From the NCBI RefSeq assembly GCF_020515695.1, contig NZ_JAIWJA010000002.1:434001-498000 (forward strand): 64,000 nt of DNA, written 5' to 3'. This document shows, one piece after another, positions 8,782 to 19,455 of the stretch; the stretch's first letter is position 1; the number at the start of each line of letters is the position of its first letter. Below the pieces are notes generated by a model that saw nothing but the letters and a program-made list of their open reading frames with translations, was not told the DNA's origin and did not search any database. The stretch is from Pseudomonas sp. MWU16-30317 (GTDB lineage: Bacteria > Pseudomonadota > Gammaproteobacteria > Pseudomonadales > Pseudomonadaceae). The translations under genes and the position numbers were made by a program.

Positions 8782-10578
8782 GTGAGTGATTTGAGTCATA
8801 TCCGCAATTTCTCCATCATCGCCCACATTGACCATGGCAAGTCGACACTCGCCGATCGGTTCATTCAGATGTGCGGTGGTCTTGCCGATCGCGAAATGGA
8901 AGCCCAGGTACTGGATTCCATGGACCTGGAGCGTGAGCGCGGTATCACCATCAAGGCCCACAGTGTCACGCTGTATTACACGGCCCAGGATGGCAAGACC
9001 TACCAGCTGAACTTCATCGATACTCCCGGCCACGTCGACTTCACCTACGAAGTCAGCCGCTCGCTGGCGGCCTGTGAAGGCGCGTTGCTGGTGGTCGATG
9101 CCGGCCAGGGTGTCGAGGCGCAGTCGGTCGCCAACTGCTACACCGCTATCGAGCAGGGCCTGGAAGTCATGCCGGTCCTCAACAAGATGGACCTGCCCCA
9201 GGCCGATCCGGATCGCGTCAAGGACGAGATCGAAAAAATCATCGGCATCGACGCCACCGATGCCGTGGCCTGCAGCGCCAAGAGCGGCATGGGCGTGCTC
9301 GAAGTGCTGGAGCGTCTGGTGCAGACCATCCCTGCGCCGACCGGTGATATAGAAGCGCCACTGCAAGCGTTGATCATCGATTCCTGGTTCGACAACTATC
9401 TGGGCGTGGTCTCGCTGGTGCGCGTGCGCCAGGGCCGCGTCAAGAAGGGCGACAAGATTCTGGTCAAGTCCACCGGCAAGGTGCACCTGGTCGACAGCGT
9501 CGGCGTGTTCACCCCCAAGCACACCGCCACCGCTGACCTCAAGGCCGGCGAAGTGGGCTTCATCATCGGCAGCATCAAGGATATCCACGGTGCTCCGGTC
9601 GGCGACACGCTGACCCTGAGCAGCACCCCGGACGTCGACGTGCTCCCGGGCTTCAAGCGCATTCAGCCGCAGGTCTACGCTGGCCTGTTCCCGGTCAGCT
9701 CGGATGACTTCGAAGACTTCCGCGATGCCCTGCAAAAGCTCACGCTCAACGACTCGTCGCTGCAGTACTCGCCAGAAAGCTCCGATGCCCTTGGCTTCGG
9801 TTTCCGTTGCGGCTTCCTTGGCATGCTGCACATGGAAATCATCCAGGAGCGCCTCGAGCGCGAGTACGACCTGGACCTGATCACCACCGCGCCAAGCGTG
9901 ATTTTCGAAGTCGTGCTCAAGACCGGTGAAACCATTTACGTGGATAACCCGTCGAAGCTGCCGGATATTTCATCTGTCGAAGACTTCCGCGAGCCTATCG
10001 TCTCTGCGACTATCCTTGTGCCTCAAGAGCACCTGGGCAACGTCATTACCCTGTGCATTGAAAAGCGCGGCGTTCAGCGGGACATGCAATTCCTCGGCAG
10101 CCAGGTGCAAGTTCGCTATGACCTGCCGATGAACGAAGTGGTGCTGGACTTCTTCGATCGATTGAAATCCACCAGTCGCGGTTATGCTTCGCTCGACTAT
10201 CACTTCGATCGCTACCAGTCGGCCAATCTGGTCAAGCTGGATGTACTGATCAATGGTGACAAGGTAGATGCGTTGGCGTTGATCGTGCACAGGGACAACG
10301 CGCACTACAAAGGCCGCGCGTTGACCGAGAAGATGAAAGAACTGATTCCGCGGCAGATGTTCGACGTGGCAATTCAGGCCGCCATCGGTGGTCAGATTGT
10401 TGCCCGGCAAACTGTCAAGGCACTCAGAAAGAACGTACTGGCCAAATGTTACGGCGGCGACGTCAGCCGTAAACGCAAACTGCTCGAGAAGCAGAAGGCT
10501 GGTAAAAAACGCATGAAGCAGGTCGGTAACGTGGAGATTCCACAAGAAGCCTTCCTCGCCGTGCTCAGGTTGGAATAG
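8782..10578 (+). CDS. lepA: Elongation factor 4 (LepA), ribosomal GTPase
   Basis: LepA is a translational GTPase that acts on the ribosome. The 598-aa product shows G1 (AHIDHGKST, residues 14-22), G3 (DTPGHVDF), G4 (NKMD), an EF-G-like domain order and the LepA-specific C-terminal domain ([40 protein letters not shown]). It starts at GTG 8782. lepB follows after 9 bp, the conserved lepA-lepB operon that gives the gene its name. Confidence 0.98.
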   Translation: MSDLSHIRNFSIIAHIDHGKSTLADRFIQMCGGLADREMEAQVLDSMDLERERGITIKAHSVTLYYTAQDGKTYQLNFIDTPGHVDFTYEVSRSLAACEGALLVVDAGQGVEAQSVANCYTAIEQGLEVMPVLNKMDLPQADPDRVKDEIEKIIGIDATDAVACSAKSGMGVLEVLERLVQTIPAPTGDIEAPLQALIIDSWFDNYLGVVSLVRVRQGRVKKGDKILVKSTGKVHLVDSVGVFTPKHTATADLKAGEVGFIIGSIKDIHGAPVGDTLTLSSTPDVDVLPGFKRIQPQVYAGLFPVSSDDFEDFRDALQKLTLNDSSLQYSPESSDALGFGFRCGFLGMLHMEIIQERLEREYDLDLITTAPSVIFEVVLKTGETIYVDNPSKLPDISSVEDFREPIVSATILVPQEHLGNVITLCIEKRGVQRDMQFLGSQVQVRYDLPMNEVVLDFFDRLKSTSRGYASLDYHFDRYQSANLVKLDVLINGDKVDALALIVHRDNAHYKGRALTEKMKELIPRQMFDVAIQAAIGGQIVARQTVKALRKNVLAKCYGGDVSRKRKLLEKQKAGKKRMKQVGNVEIPQEAFLAVLRLE

Positions 10579-10587
10579 TCAGGTCCT

Positions 10588-11442
10588 ATGTCTCTAAATT
10601 TCCCGCTGTTGTTGGTCATTGCTGTAGCAGTTTGCGGTGTGCTGGGGTTGCTCGATCTGATCTTCCTGGCGCCGCGTCGGCGTTCGGCGATTGCCAATTA
10701 TCAGGCCAGCGTCGGCGAGCCTGATATCGCGGTGGTCGAGCAACTCGACAAAGAACCCTTGCTGATCGAATACGGCAAGTCGTTCTTTCCTGTGTTGTTC
10801 ATCGTCCTGGTGCTGCGCTCGTTTCTGGTCGAGCCCTTCCAGATTCCGTCGGGGTCGATGATCCCGACCCTGCAAGTGGGCGATTTCATCCTCGTCAACA
10901 AATTCTCCTACGGCATTCGCCTGCCGGTGATCGACGAGAAGGTCATCCCAGTCGGCGATCCGCAGCGTGGCGACGTCATGGTGTTCCGCTACCCGAGCGA
11001 CCCTGATGTGAACTACATCAAGCGCGTCGTAGGTGTGCCAGGCGACAAGATCCGCTATACCAAAGAGAAGCAGCTGTACATCAACGATCAGTTGGTGTCC
11101 GAGCAGTTGGTGGGCGATGAGCCGGGTTCGATGGGCACGGCGCAGTTGTACCGCGAGCAGTTGGGCGAGGCTGAACATTTGATCCGTCAGCAAATGACTC
11201 GCTACAACATGCCACCGGAAAGCCAGTGGACGGTGCCGGAAGGGCACTACTTCATGATGGGCGACAACCGTGACAACTCCAACGACAGCCGTTACTGGGA
11301 TGACCCCAACATTCCCAAGGACGAACTGGGCATGGTCCCCGACAAGAATATCGTCGGCAAGGCATTTGCCGTGTGGATGAGCTGGCCAGAGCCTAAACTC
11401 AGCCATTGGCCGAGCCTCTCCCGAGTCGGCCTGATCAAATGA
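10588..11442 (+). CDS. lepB: Signal peptidase I
   Basis: LepB removes signal peptides from exported proteins at the outer face of the inner membrane. The 284-aa product has two N-terminal membrane segments (about 4-28 and 62-82), the catalytic Ser90 in IPSGSM, the general base Lys145 in NYIKRVVGVPGD, and the late box GDNRDNSNDSRYW. These residue numbers coincide with E. coli LepB Ser90/Lys145. It is co-transcribed with lepA; a hairpin with T-run follows it. Confidence 0.98.
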   Translation: MSLNFPLLLVIAVAVCGVLGLLDLIFLAPRRRSAIANYQASVGEPDIAVVEQLDKEPLLIEYGKSFFPVLFIVLVLRSFLVEPFQIPSGSMIPTLQVGDFILVNKFSYGIRLPVIDEKVIPVGDPQRGDVMVFRYPSDPDVNYIKRVVGVPGDKIRYTKEKQLYINDQLVSEQLVGDEPGSMGTAQLYREQLGEAEHLIRQQMTRYNMPPESQWTVPEGHYFMMGDNRDNSNDSRYWDDPNIPKDELGMVPDKNIVGKAFAVWMSWPEPKLSHWPSLSRVGLIK

Positions 11443-11449
11443 TCGAGCG

Positions 11450-11482
11450 CGGCGCTGTCCTGGACAGCGCCGAATGTTTTTT
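11450..11482 (+). terminator. Hairpin with T-run after lepB
   Basis: CGGCGCTGTCC and its exact complement GGACAGCGCCG are separated by one base and followed by AATGTTTTTT. It lies 8 bp past the lepB stop and before the DUF4845-rnc-era group. It could terminate partially or serve as a processing site upstream of rnc. Confidence 0.65.
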
Positions 11483-11511
11483 ACGGGATGACCTTATAAC
11501 GAGTTTTCGCC

Positions 11512-11883
11512 ATGACAGCAGTTCGTTCGCAGCAAGGTCTATCGTTCGCCGGCTGGTTGTTGACCCTGGCGATTGTTGCGTTTGTGGTCAGCGTCGCGCT
11601 CAAGGTCGTGCCGCACTACACCGATTACTGGTCGGTGAAAAAGAGTATCGAAACGGCCATGGCCGACAAGTCGATACTCAGCAAAGAAGAATTATTTGCT
11701 CGTGTGCAGAAGGACATGAGCATCAACAGTATCCGGGATGTGGATTTGGACAAGGCATTAACCGTGCGTGAGTCGGCAGAGGGCTTCAAGGGCCAACTGC
11801 AGTATGAACAGCGTGATCCACTGATCGGTAATCTCGATATCGTGGTGAAGTTCAACCACGAATTCAACGTGGGTAAACCGTGA
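11512..11883 (+). CDS. DUF4845 membrane-anchored protein
   Basis: This 123-aa protein has one N-terminal membrane helix ([20 protein letters not shown], residues 10-29) and a small outward domain starting [17 protein letters not shown]. The sequence and position between lepB and rnc identify the DUF4845 family, whose function is unknown. Its stop overlaps the rnc start (GTGA), so the two are translationally coupled. The conserved linkage to signal peptidase and RNase III suggests an envelope role, but nothing in the sequence proves one. Confidence 0.85.
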   Translation: MTAVRSQQGLSFAGWLLTLAIVAFVVSVALKVVPHYTDYWSVKKSIETAMADKSILSKEELFARVQKDMSINSIRDVDLDKALTVRESAEGFKGQLQYEQRDPLIGNLDIVVKFNHEFNVGKP

Positions 11884-12569
11884 GCGTTTCATTGAGTCGT
11901 CTCGAGCGTCAGCTCGGCTACACCTTCAAAGACCAGGACTTGATGGTCCTGGCCCTGACGCACCGCAGTTTTGCGGGGCGCAACAACGAACGCCTGGAGT
12001 TCCTGGGCGACGCCATTCTCAACTTCGTCGCTGGCGAAGCCTTGTTCGATCGCTTCCCGCAGGCCCGTGAAGGCCAGTTGTCTCGCTTGCGCGCGCGCCT
12101 GGTCAAGGGAGAAACCCTGGCCTTGCTGGCCCGCGGCTTCGGGCTGGGCGAGTACCTGCGCCTGGGTTCGGGTGAGCTCAAGAGCGGTGGCTTTCGCCGC
12201 GAGTCGATCCTGGCCGACGCCCTCGAAGCGTTGATTGGTGCCATCTACCTCGATGCCGGCATGGATGCGGCGCGAGAGCGCGTGCTGGCCTGGCTGACCG
12301 GCGAGTTCGAGGGCCTGACGTTGGTCGACACCAACAAGGACCCGAAGACCCGCCTGCAGGAATTCCTCCAGTCCCGTGGTTGCGAACTGCCGCGCTACGA
12401 GGTGGTGGACATCCAGGGTGACCCCCACTGCCGCTTGTTCTTCGTTGAATGCGAAGTCCTGTTGTTGAATGAAAAGAGCCGTGGGCAGGGCGTCAGCCGG
12501 CGCATCGCCGAGCAGGTGGCAGCCGCCGCCGCATTGATCGCCCTGGGCGTGGAGAATGGTAATGACTGA
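11880..12569 (+). CDS. rnc: Ribonuclease III
   Basis: RNase III cleaves double-stranded RNA, including the rRNA precursor. The 229-aa product has the signature [10 protein letters not shown] (residues 36-45) with the catalytic acidic residues, a second acidic cluster [14 protein letters not shown], and a C-terminal double-stranded-RNA-binding domain (about 155-224: [14 protein letters not shown] to AAAALIALG). It starts with GTG at 11880, overlapping the DUF4845 stop, and overlaps the start of era. In E. coli RNase III cleaves its own leader; the hairpin at 11450-11472 is a candidate target here. Confidence 0.98.
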   Translation: MSVSLSRLERQLGYTFKDQDLMVLALTHRSFAGRNNERLEFLGDAILNFVAGEALFDRFPQAREGQLSRLRARLVKGETLALLARGFGLGEYLRLGSGELKSGGFRRESILADALEALIGAIYLDAGMDAARERVLAWLTGEFEGLTLVDTNKDPKTRLQEFLQSRGCELPRYEVVDIQGDPHCRLFFVECEVLLLNEKSRGQGVSRRIAEQVAAAAALIALGVENGND

Positions 12570-13467
12570 TACAACTTCCAACCGTTGTGGCTATGTGGCC
12601 ATCGTCGGTCGCCCCAATGTGGGCAAGTCCACGCTGCTCAACCATATCCTTGGTCAGAAGCTGGCGATCACCTCGCGCAAGCCGCAGACCACTCGCCACA
12701 ACATGCTGGGTATCAAGACCGAAGGCGCCGTGCAGGCGATCTACGTCGACACCCCCGGCATGCACAAGGCCAACGAGAAAGCCCTCAATCGCTACATGAA
12801 CAAGACCGCCTCGGCCGCCCTCAAGGACGTTGACGTGGTGATTTTCGTGGTTGACCGCACCCGTTGGACCGACGAGGACCAAATGGTGCTCGAGCGTGTT
12901 CAGTACGTGCAGGGCCCGGTGATCGTGGCGCTGAACAAGACCGACCGCATCGAGGACAAGGCCGAGCTGATGCCGCACCTGACCTGGCTGCAAGAGCAAC
13001 TGCCGAATGCGCAGATCATGCCGATTTCCGCCCAGCATGGTCACAACCTCGAAGCGCTGGAACGGGTGATTGCCGAGCACCTGCCGGAGAACGAGCACTT
13101 CTTCCCGGAAGACCAGATCACCGATCGCAGCAGCCGCTTCCTGGCTGCCGAGCTGGTGCGTGAAAAGATCATGCGCCAGCTGGGTGCCGAGCTGCCGTAC
13201 CAGATCACGGTCGAGATCGAAGAGTTCAAGCAGCAAGGCAAGACCTTGCATATCCATGCGCTGATTCTGGTTGAGCGCGATGGCCAGAAGAAGATCATCA
13301 TTGGCGACAAGGGCGAGCGTATCAAGCGCATCGGTACCGAAGCGCGCCGCGACATGGAGCTGCTGTTCGACTCCAAGGTCATGCTCAACCTGTGGGTGAA
13401 GGTCAAGGGCGGGTGGTCCGACGACGAGCGCGCCTTGCGTTCGCTGGGCTATAACGACCAGGTTTGA
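12562..13467 (+). CDS. era: GTPase Era
   Basis: Era is an essential GTPase that binds 16S rRNA during 30S maturation. The 301-aa product has G1 GRPNVGKS (residues 16-23), G3 DTPGM, G4 NKTD and a C-terminal KH domain containing [15 protein letters not shown]. The ATG at 12562 is chosen because GGAG at 12551 is spaced correctly for it; another ATG two codons earlier (12556) is closer to that site. It overlaps the end of rnc by 8 bp, which indicates coupling. Confidence 0.97.
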   Translation: MTDTTSNRCGYVAIVGRPNVGKSTLLNHILGQKLAITSRKPQTTRHNMLGIKTEGAVQAIYVDTPGMHKANEKALNRYMNKTASAALKDVDVVIFVVDRTRWTDEDQMVLERVQYVQGPVIVALNKTDRIEDKAELMPHLTWLQEQLPNAQIMPISAQHGHNLEALERVIAEHLPENEHFFPEDQITDRSSRFLAAELVREKIMRQLGAELPYQITVEIEEFKQQGKTLHIHALILVERDGQKKIIIGDKGERIKRIGTEARRDMELLFDSKVMLNLWVKVKGGWSDDERALRSLGYNDQV

Positions 13468-13486
13468 CGGCCGCGCTTTTTCCCCC

Positions 13487-13565
13487 GGTGGGAGTGAGCT
13501 CTGGTCGCGAAGAGGCCAGCAGGGACACCGCATCAACTTCTTCGCGAGCAGAGCTCGCTCCTACA
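13487..13565. repeat. REP-like inverted pair between era and recO
   Basis: GTGGGAGTGAGCTCTGGTCGCGAAG at the left and its imperfect complement ending CGAGCTCTGCTCGCGAAG-type sequence at the right flank a 25-bp spacer. It belongs to the same family as the other REPs. A second hairpin (about 13563-13587, CAGGGGG/CCCCTG) follows, before recO. Confidence 0.6.
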
Positions 13566-13611
13566 GGGGGCATGTGTGACATGCCCCTGTTGCCTGTTAA
13601 GGTAACCGCTC

Positions 13612-14298
13612 ATGTCCAACCCTCCCGACGCACAACCGGCCTATGTCCTCCACAGCCGGGCCTATCGCGAAAACAGCGCACTGGTCGACTTCCTCACTCC
13701 GCAAGGGCGTCTGCGTGCGGTATTGCGCAGCGCCCGAGGCAAGGCGGGCACCCTGGCGCGGCCGTTCGTGCCGCTGGAAGCCGAGTTTCGCGGCCGCAGC
13801 GAGTTGAAGAACGTCGGCCGCATGGAGGCCGCCGGCGTGGCCAGTTGGCTGGTGGGCGATGCGTTGTTCAGCGGGCTGTACCTCAACGAGTTGTTGATTC
13901 GCCTGTTGCCCGCCGAGGATCCACACCCTGGCGTGTTCGATCACTATGCCGCGACCCTGCAGGCGCTGGGCGCCGGCCGGCCGTTGGAGCCCTTGCTGCG
14001 CTCGTTCGAATGGCGGCTGCTGGATGATCTGGGCTATGGCTTCGCGCTGGACACCGACATCAATGGCGATGCCGTGGAGTCAGACGGCCTGTATCGGCTG
14101 CTGACCGATGCGGGCCTGGAGCGAGTATGGTTGGTGCAGCCTGGCCTGTTCAACGGTACCGACTTGCTGGCCATGGCCGAAGCCGACTGGTCGGCCCCAG
14201 GCGCGTTGCTGGCGGCCAAGCGGCTGATGCGCCAGGCGCTGGCGGTGCACCTGGGCGGTCGCCCGCTGGTCAGTCGCGAGCTATTTCGCAAGTCTTGA
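13612..14298 (+). CDS. recO: DNA repair protein RecO
   Basis: RecO loads RecA onto SSB-coated DNA together with RecR in the RecF pathway. The 228-aa product starts [20 protein letters not shown] and has the N-terminal OB-fold ([20 protein letters not shown]) and the helical domain ([36 protein letters not shown]). The Cys zinc cluster of some RecO proteins is absent, as in other gammaproteobacteria. The rnc-era-recO-pdxJ order is conserved across the class. Confidence 0.95.
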   Translation: MSNPPDAQPAYVLHSRAYRENSALVDFLTPQGRLRAVLRSARGKAGTLARPFVPLEAEFRGRSELKNVGRMEAAGVASWLVGDALFSGLYLNELLIRLLPAEDPHPGVFDHYAATLQALGAGRPLEPLLRSFEWRLLDDLGYGFALDTDINGDAVESDGLYRLLTDAGLERVWLVQPGLFNGTDLLAMAEADWSAPGALLAAKRLMRQALAVHLGGRPLVSRELFRKS

Positions 14299-14317
14299 GG
14301 CTGGGGTCGTTAACGCG

Positions 14318-14404
14318 GGCCTCTTCGCGGGCAAGCCTTGCTCCCACGGTTGTACGCCGCCGGGCCTGTGTGCTGTGGGAGAAAAGCTTGCTCGCGAAGA
14401 GGCC
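14318..14404. repeat. REP inverted pair (BIME) between recO and pdxJ
   Basis: GGCCTCTTCGCGGGCAAGCC with TTGCTCCCAC at the left is mirrored by GTGGGAG and AAGCTTGCTCGCGAAGAGGCC-type sequence at the right. The arms match the copies at 39162-39250 and 62100-62188 almost word for word, the clearest REP family in the window. Confidence 0.85.
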
Positions 14405-14484
14405 CTCCCTGACACCCTGCAACTGTTTCCCCCCACCGCGCCACCACGTATCCTTGTACCCCTTCACCATTCAGGAGCCAGCCC

Positions 14485-15225
14485 GTGACCACCAGTAACC
14501 GAATCCTTCTTGGCGTGAACATCGATCACGTGGCCACCCTGCGTCAGGCACGAGGCACGCGCTATCCAGACCCGGTCAAGGCGGCGCTGGACGCGGAAGA
14601 GGCGGGCGCCGATGGCATCACCGTGCATCTGCGCGAAGACCGCCGGCATATCCAGGACCGCGACGTGTTGTTGCTCAAGGACGTGCTGCAAACGCGCATG
14701 AACTTCGAGATGGGCGTCACCGAAGAGATGCTCGCCTTCGCTGAGCGCCTACGCCCGGCCCATGTGTGCCTGGTGCCGGAAACCCGCCAGGAACTGACCA
14801 CCGAGGGCGGCCTGGACGTCGCTGGCCAGGAAGCGCGGATCAAAGCGGCGGTCGAGCGTTTGAGCGCGGTGGGCTGTGAAGTATCGCTGTTCATCGATGC
14901 CGACGAGCAACAGATCGCCGCATCGCAGCGGATCGGCGCACCGGCCATCGAGTTGCACACCGGCCGTTACGCCGATGCGACGACGCCGACCGAGGTCGCC
15001 CTCGAACTCAAGCGTGTGGCGGATGGTGTGGCCTTTGGCCTGACCCAGGGCCTGATCGTCAACGCCGGCCACGGCCTGCATTACCACAACGCCGAAGCGA
15101 TCGCAGCGATCAAGGGCATCAACGAATTGAACATCGGCCACGCGTTGGTGGCGCATGCGCTGTTCGTGGGGTTCAAGGCAGCGGTAGCCGAGATGAAAGC
15201 GTTGATCGTCGCGGCGGCGCGTTAA
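14485..15225 (+). CDS. pdxJ: Pyridoxine 5'-phosphate synthase PdxJ
   Basis: PdxJ condenses 1-deoxy-xylulose 5-phosphate with the PdxA product to form pyridoxine 5'-phosphate, the last ring-forming step of vitamin B6 synthesis. The 246-aa TIM barrel shows [50 protein letters not shown] and [11 protein letters not shown], all family hallmarks. It starts with GTG at 14485 behind CAGGAGC. The usual acpS partner does not follow; a palindrome and the converging nadE do. Confidence 0.97.
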   Translation: MTTSNRILLGVNIDHVATLRQARGTRYPDPVKAALDAEEAGADGITVHLREDRRHIQDRDVLLLKDVLQTRMNFEMGVTEEMLAFAERLRPAHVCLVPETRQELTTEGGLDVAGQEARIKAAVERLSAVGCEVSLFIDADEQQIAASQRIGAPAIELHTGRYADATTPTEVALELKRVADGVAFGLTQGLIVNAGHGLHYHNAEAIAAIKGINELNIGHALVAHALFVGFKAAVAEMKALIVAAAR

Positions 15226-15274
15226 GTAAGCAGAATTCTACGGCGCTTTGCCCGGCCCTTCGCCGCCGCACGCG

Positions 15275-15319
15275 CCCCCTTGCTCCCACAGTCATACTGA
15301 CCTGTGGGAGCAAGGGGGG
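15275..15319. repeat. Long inverted repeat between pdxJ and nadE
   Basis: CCCCCTTGCTCCCACAG and CTGTGGGAGCAAGGGGG are exact complements around a 10-bp loop. The words TTGCTCCCAC and GTGGGAGCAA are those of the REP family. Placed between converging genes, it may also stop transcription from both sides. Confidence 0.75.
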
Positions 15320-15338
15320 CCTTACTGACTACAAAAAA

Positions 15339-16166
15339 TCACGGCACAAACGGCAAATCCCGCTTGTGCTGAGTCTGGTCATAAGTGCGCACGATGATGT
15401 TGTAGGCCTCTTCGCTCACCGGCTGCCCATGCAAAAATGCATCGATCTGCGCGTAGGTCACGCCATGTGACTCTTCATCCGGCTTGCCGGGGCGCAGCTC
15501 TTCGAGATCGGCGGTCGGCACCTTTTGCACCAGATTATCCGGCGCCCCCAGGTAACGCGCGATGCTACGCACCTGGTTCTTCACCAGCCCGCTCAAAGGC
15601 GCCAGGTCGCACGCGCCATCACCGAACTTGGTGAAAAAGCCCATCACCGCTTCAGCGGCGTGGTCAGTACCGATCACCAGGCCGTTGTTGGCGTTGGCGA
15701 TGGTGTACTGCGCCACCATGCGGATGCGCGCCTTGGCGTTGCCGACCACGAAATCGCGACGAGCATCGCTCAGCCCATGCAGATGGGTGACCTGCTCCGA
15801 TAGCCCGAGCACAGCGCCGGCAATGTTGACAGTGTCCTCGACATCGGCGCGGATGAAGGTCATCGACGCGCTGGCGTCTTCTTCGTCGTGCTGCTTGTTA
15901 TAGGGCAGGCGCACGGCGATGAAACGATAGCCCTCGTCGCCAGTCTCGGCGCGCAGCTCCTCGACCGACAGTTGTGCCAGTCGCCCGGCGGTGAGCGAGT
16001 CGACGCCGCCGCTGATGCCCAGCACCAGCACTTTGAGCTTGGCGTTGCGCAGCGTCTGCTTGATGAACTGCTTGCGTCGCGCGATCTGCGCCTCGATCGC
16101 GGCGTCGTCGGCGAACGGCGGCACTACGTCCAGGGCTTGGGCAATTTCGCTTTGACGATTGCTCAT
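15339..16166 (-). CDS. nadE: Ammonia-dependent NAD+ synthetase NadE
   Basis: NadE amidates nicotinate adenine dinucleotide to NAD+ using ammonia and ATP. The 275-aa product has the ATP-pyrophosphatase P-loop SGGVDS (residues 52-57), [20 protein letters not shown] and the late [14 protein letters not shown] block. No glutaminase domain is present, so it is the short ammonia-using form. The ATG at 16166 has an AAGGAGAC ribosome site; the open frame upstream of it is not part of the family. Together with nadB it covers both ends of the NAD pathway in this window. Confidence 0.96.
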   Translation of the reverse strand: MSNRQSEIAQALDVVPPFADDAAIEAQIARRKQFIKQTLRNAKLKVLVLGISGGVDSLTAGRLAQLSVEELRAETGDEGYRFIAVRLPYNKQHDEEDASASMTFIRADVEDTVNIAGAVLGLSEQVTHLHGLSDARRDFVVGNAKARIRMVAQYTIANANNGLVIGTDHAAEAVMGFFTKFGDGACDLAPLSGLVKNQVRSIARYLGAPDNLVQKVPTADLEELRPGKPDEESHGVTYAQIDAFLHGQPVSEEAYNIIVRTYDQTQHKRDLPFVP

Positions 16167-16351
16167 GTCGGTCTCCTTGAAGGTATCTGGGCAAATTGGC
16201 AGGGGCATGAATGCGCTTACTTTAACAGCGATAGCCCGGTTGTAGAGCGTCCGGCACTGCGACTTCATGTACCTTTCTTCATCGCGAATAGGAAGTGTTA
16301 TCAGGTAAAATGCCAAACTCACTGCTCATTCATGCCCTGAAAGAGGTCGTC

Positions 16352-17500
16352 ATGCGTTTCGGTTTTCCCTCCCTCAAAGGCTCTACCGCTGCTGTCGCAG
16401 CTGTACTCCTGACCCTTTGCAGCCACGCGGCGCTGGCCCTCACGGTCACCGACATCGCCGGGCGCAAGGTGGATATTCCGGAAAAGGTCGATCACGTCCT
16501 GCTAGGTGAAGGGCGCATGCTGTATTCGGTGGCGATGCTGGAGGGCAAGGAGCCGTTCAAGCGCATCGTCGGCTGGCAGGGTGAATTGAAGACGGTCGAC
16601 GCCCAGGGCTACGCCGCCTATCAGGCCAGATTCCCGCAGATCGACCAGTTGCCGCGTATCGGCACCACCTCCGAGGCCAGCGTCAGCCCGGAAAAAGTCC
16701 TGGCGCTGCATCCGGACATCGCCATCTTCGGGGTCGCCGGTCATGGCCCAGGGGTCAAGAACGAAATCGTCGAGCAATTGCAGCAGGCCGGCGTACCGGT
16801 GGTGTTCATCGACTTCCGCCAGCACCCGTTGCAGAACACCATCCCCAGCCTGCGCTTGCTGGGGCAGGCCTTGCATCGCGAGCAGCAGGCCCAGGACTAT
16901 ATCGACTTCTACCAGCAGCACCTCAAGCGGGTGCAAGACGTGGTCAGCCAGATCCCCGAAAGCCAGCGCCCCAGCGTGTTCATCGAGATGCTCGCCGGCT
17001 ACGGCAAAGGCGGCGTGCCGTGCTGCCACACCGCCGGCGACGGCAACATGGGGGACTTCATCAAGGCCGCCGGTGGCAACAATATCGCCGCCAAGCTGCT
17101 GCCGGGCCCCATCGGCGACATCAATCTGGAGAAGCTGATCAGTGCCGATCCGCGCTTCTATCTGGTCAGCGGTACCCGTGACAGCGCCTCCACCGAGCCA
17201 GGCCTGAAGGCCGGTGCCGGGGTCAGCGATGCCACTGCCCGCGCCAGTCTGCAGCCGTTGATCGCCCGCGAGGGCATCGCCAGCCTGACCGCCGTGCGCG
17301 AGGGCCGTGTGCACGGTGTGTGGCACAACTTCTATGATTCGCCTTACAACATCCTCGCGATCGAAGCCATGGCCAAGTGGTTCTACCCCGAGCAGTTCAA
17401 GGACCTCGACCCGAACAAGACCCTGGCCGAGCTGCAGCAGCGCTTTTTGCCAGTGGACATCAGCGGCGCCTACTGGGTCGACCTGAAGCCTGCACCGTGA
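16352..17500 (+). CDS. ABC transporter substrate-binding protein (iron/siderophore type)
   Basis: This 382-aa periplasmic protein has a signal peptide (cleavage near ALA, residue 29) and a TroA/FepB-like fold: LTVTDIAGRKVDIPEKVDHV near the mature start, then the VSPEKVLALHPDIAIFG and AGVPVVFIDFRQHP strands typical of iron-complex binding proteins. It contains a CCHTAGDGNMGDF segment. It starts at ATG 16352 behind AAGAGGT and overlaps the permease gene. The substrate is not readable: ferric siderophore, haem or cobalamin are all possible, and no TonB receptor lies nearby. I saw no convincing Fur box upstream. Confidence 0.85.
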   Translation: MRFGFPSLKGSTAAVAAVLLTLCSHAALALTVTDIAGRKVDIPEKVDHVLLGEGRMLYSVAMLEGKEPFKRIVGWQGELKTVDAQGYAAYQARFPQIDQLPRIGTTSEASVSPEKVLALHPDIAIFGVAGHGPGVKNEIVEQLQQAGVPVVFIDFRQHPLQNTIPSLRLLGQALHREQQAQDYIDFYQQHLKRVQDVVSQIPESQRPSVFIEMLAGYGKGGVPCCHTAGDGNMGDFIKAAGGNNIAAKLLPGPIGDINLEKLISADPRFYLVSGTRDSASTEPGLKAGAGVSDATARASLQPLIAREGIASLTAVREGRVHGVWHNFYDSPYNILAIEAMAKWFYPEQFKDLDPNKTLAELQQRFLPVDISGAYWVDLKPAP

Positions 17501-18603
17501 ACGCCAAGGTCGATCCATCCTCATCCGCCGAGGAAGCGGGCTGCGCCTCCGGCCGACAAGCGTCCCGAACTCCCGCTCTGGCCGACTATCAACGGGTGCT
17601 GCGCCGCCGCTTGCTGCTGCTCGGCCTGTTCGTGCTGGCAATCCTTGCCTCTGTGCTGCTCGATTTCACCCTCGGCCCCGCTGGCCTGAGCCTGCACGAG
17701 CTGTGGCAGACGCTGGTGGACAAGGCCTCGGTCAGCCCCGGCCAGCAGGTGATCGTCTGGAGCATCCGTCTGCCGCAGGCGCTGATGGCCGTGTTGGTCG
17801 GGGCGGCGTTGGGACTGGCGGGTGCCGAGATGCAGACCATCCTCAACAACCCGCTGGCGAGCCCCTTCACCTTGGGCGTGTCCCATGCCGCGGCCTTTGG
17901 CGCGGCGCTGGCGATCATCCTCAACCTCGGGCTTCCCGGCGTCCCCAACGAGTGGATCGTGGCGGTCAATGCCTTCGTCTTCGCGGTGATCGCCACCTTG
18001 CTGCTGGACCTGATGGCGCGCTGGCGCCAGGCCGATACCGGGGTGGTGGTGCTGTTCGGTATCGCCCTGGGGTTTACCTTTGGTGCGCTGGTGTCGTTGA
18101 TTCAGTTCGTCGCCAGTGAGGACGCCCTGCAGGCGTTGGTGTTCTGGACCCTGGGCAGCCTGGCTCGGGCGACCTGGTTCAAGCTCGGGTTGTTGGCGTT
18201 GGCGTTGCTGATCGCCTTGCCCTGCGCGATGCGCCGCTCGTGGCAGCTGACCGCGTTGCGCCTGGGGGAGGACCGCGCGGCGAGCTTTGGTATCGACGTC
18301 AAGCGCCTGCGGTTGGGCACCTTGTTGCGGGTCAGCGTGCTGTCGGCGCTGGCGGTAGCGTTCGTCGGTACCATCGGCTTTATCGGGCTGGTGGGGCCGC
18401 ATATCTCGCGCCTGCTGTTCGGGGAAGATCATCGCTTCTATCTGCCAGGCAGTGCCTTGGCCGGGGCGTTGATTCTGTCGCTGGCGTCGGTGGCGTCGAA
18501 GAATATCGTGCCGGGGGTATTGATCCCGGTGGGGATCGTCACGGCCTTGGTGGGGATTCCGTTTTTCCTCACCATCGTGCTGCGCGGCAAGGGGGTGCGC
18601 TGA
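17497..18603 (+). CDS. FecCD family ABC transporter permease
   Basis: The 368-aa product has about nine membrane helices and the FecCD signatures WSIRLPQALMAVLVGAALGL, AEMQTILNNPLASPFTLG and IGLVGPHISRLLFGEDHRF. It forms the inner-membrane channel of the uptake system with the preceding binding protein. The GTG at 17497 overlaps the upstream stop (GTGA), while the longer frame from 17377 lies inside the upstream gene. A single permease gene suggests a homodimer. Confidence 0.9.
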   Translation: MNAKVDPSSSAEEAGCASGRQASRTPALADYQRVLRRRLLLLGLFVLAILASVLLDFTLGPAGLSLHELWQTLVDKASVSPGQQVIVWSIRLPQALMAVLVGAALGLAGAEMQTILNNPLASPFTLGVSHAAAFGAALAIILNLGLPGVPNEWIVAVNAFVFAVIATLLLDLMARWRQADTGVVVLFGIALGFTFGALVSLIQFVASEDALQALVFWTLGSLARATWFKLGLLALALLIALPCAMRRSWQLTALRLGEDRAASFGIDVKRLRLGTLLRVSVLSALAVAFVGTIGFIGLVGPHISRLLFGEDHRFYLPGSALAGALILSLASVASKNIVPGVLIPVGIVTALVGIPFFLTIVLRGKGVR

Positions 18604-19400
18604 TGCCGGCTATCCATCGCGAAGGCTTGGAGATAGAAGGCCTGCACGTCAGCTATGGCAAACGCGAGATCATCGCGCAGCTGTCGGTGGGGGCGTTACT
18701 GCCTGGGCGGGTGACGGCGTTGCTCGGCCCCAACGGTAGTGGCAAATCGACCCTGCTCAAGGCTGCAGCGGGGCTGGTGAGCGCGCGCGGGACGGTCAAT
18801 CTCGATGGCAATGATCTATTGCGCGCCAGCTTCGCCAGCCGCGTCGAACGCGTGGTGTATCTGCCTCAGAGCCTGCCTGCCAGCGTGCATCTGCGCGTGT
18901 TCGAGTCGCTGCTGGTGGCGCGCCGAGCCAGCGGCAACACCGCGCAAGCCGACGACATCGTCGAAGCCGAGAGCCTGTTGGTGCGGTTGGGTATCGAGAG
19001 CCTGGCGATGCGCTTTCTCGACGAGCTGTCTGGTGGGCAGAAGCAACTGGTGGGGCTGGCCCAGGCGCTGATTCGCCAGCCGCGCCTGCTGTTGCTCGAT
19101 GAGCCTTTGAGCGCCCTGGACCTGAATTTCCAGTTTCATGTGATGGAGGTGATCCGCCAGGAGACCGTGCAGCGCAACATGGTGACCTTGATCGTGCTGC
19201 ACGATATCAATATCAGCCTGCGCCATACGGATCATGTGTTGATGCTCAAGGCCGGGCGGTTGATGGCGGACGGCGCGCCGGCCGAAGTCATCACCGCCCA
19301 GTCGCTGGCCCAGGTGTATGGGGTGCGCGGCCGGGTGGAGCGGTGTTCCCAGGGCAATGCGCAGGTGTTGATCGATGGGTTGGTGGCGGCGGTGTCCTGA
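18603..19400 (+). CDS. ABC transporter ATPase, FecE type
   Basis: The 265-aa ATPase energises the preceding permease. Walker A is GPNGSGKST (residues 42-50), the signature is LSGGQKQ, Walker B is LLLLDEPLSALD and the switch His is in VLHDINISLRH. It starts at ATG 18603, overlapping the permease stop by one base (TGATG), so the three genes form a tightly coupled operon. The family imports ferric siderophores, haem or cobalamin. Confidence 0.92.
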   Translation: MPAIHREGLEIEGLHVSYGKREIIAQLSVGALLPGRVTALLGPNGSGKSTLLKAAAGLVSARGTVNLDGNDLLRASFASRVERVVYLPQSLPASVHLRVFESLLVARRASGNTAQADDIVEAESLLVRLGIESLAMRFLDELSGGQKQLVGLAQALIRQPRLLLLDEPLSALDLNFQFHVMEVIRQETVQRNMVTLIVLHDINISLRHTDHVLMLKAGRLMADGAPAEVITAQSLAQVYGVRGRVERCSQGNAQVLIDGLVAAVS

Positions 19401-19455
19401 GAGCGATGTCCTGAGAGATATGAGCTGCCTGAGGATCGATACCGATCCATCCGCC

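Noticed and set aside
16261..16340. Fur box upstream of the iron-type ABC operon
   Set aside because: The best stretch (around GGAAGTGTTATC) matches only one half of the consensus; too weak to list.
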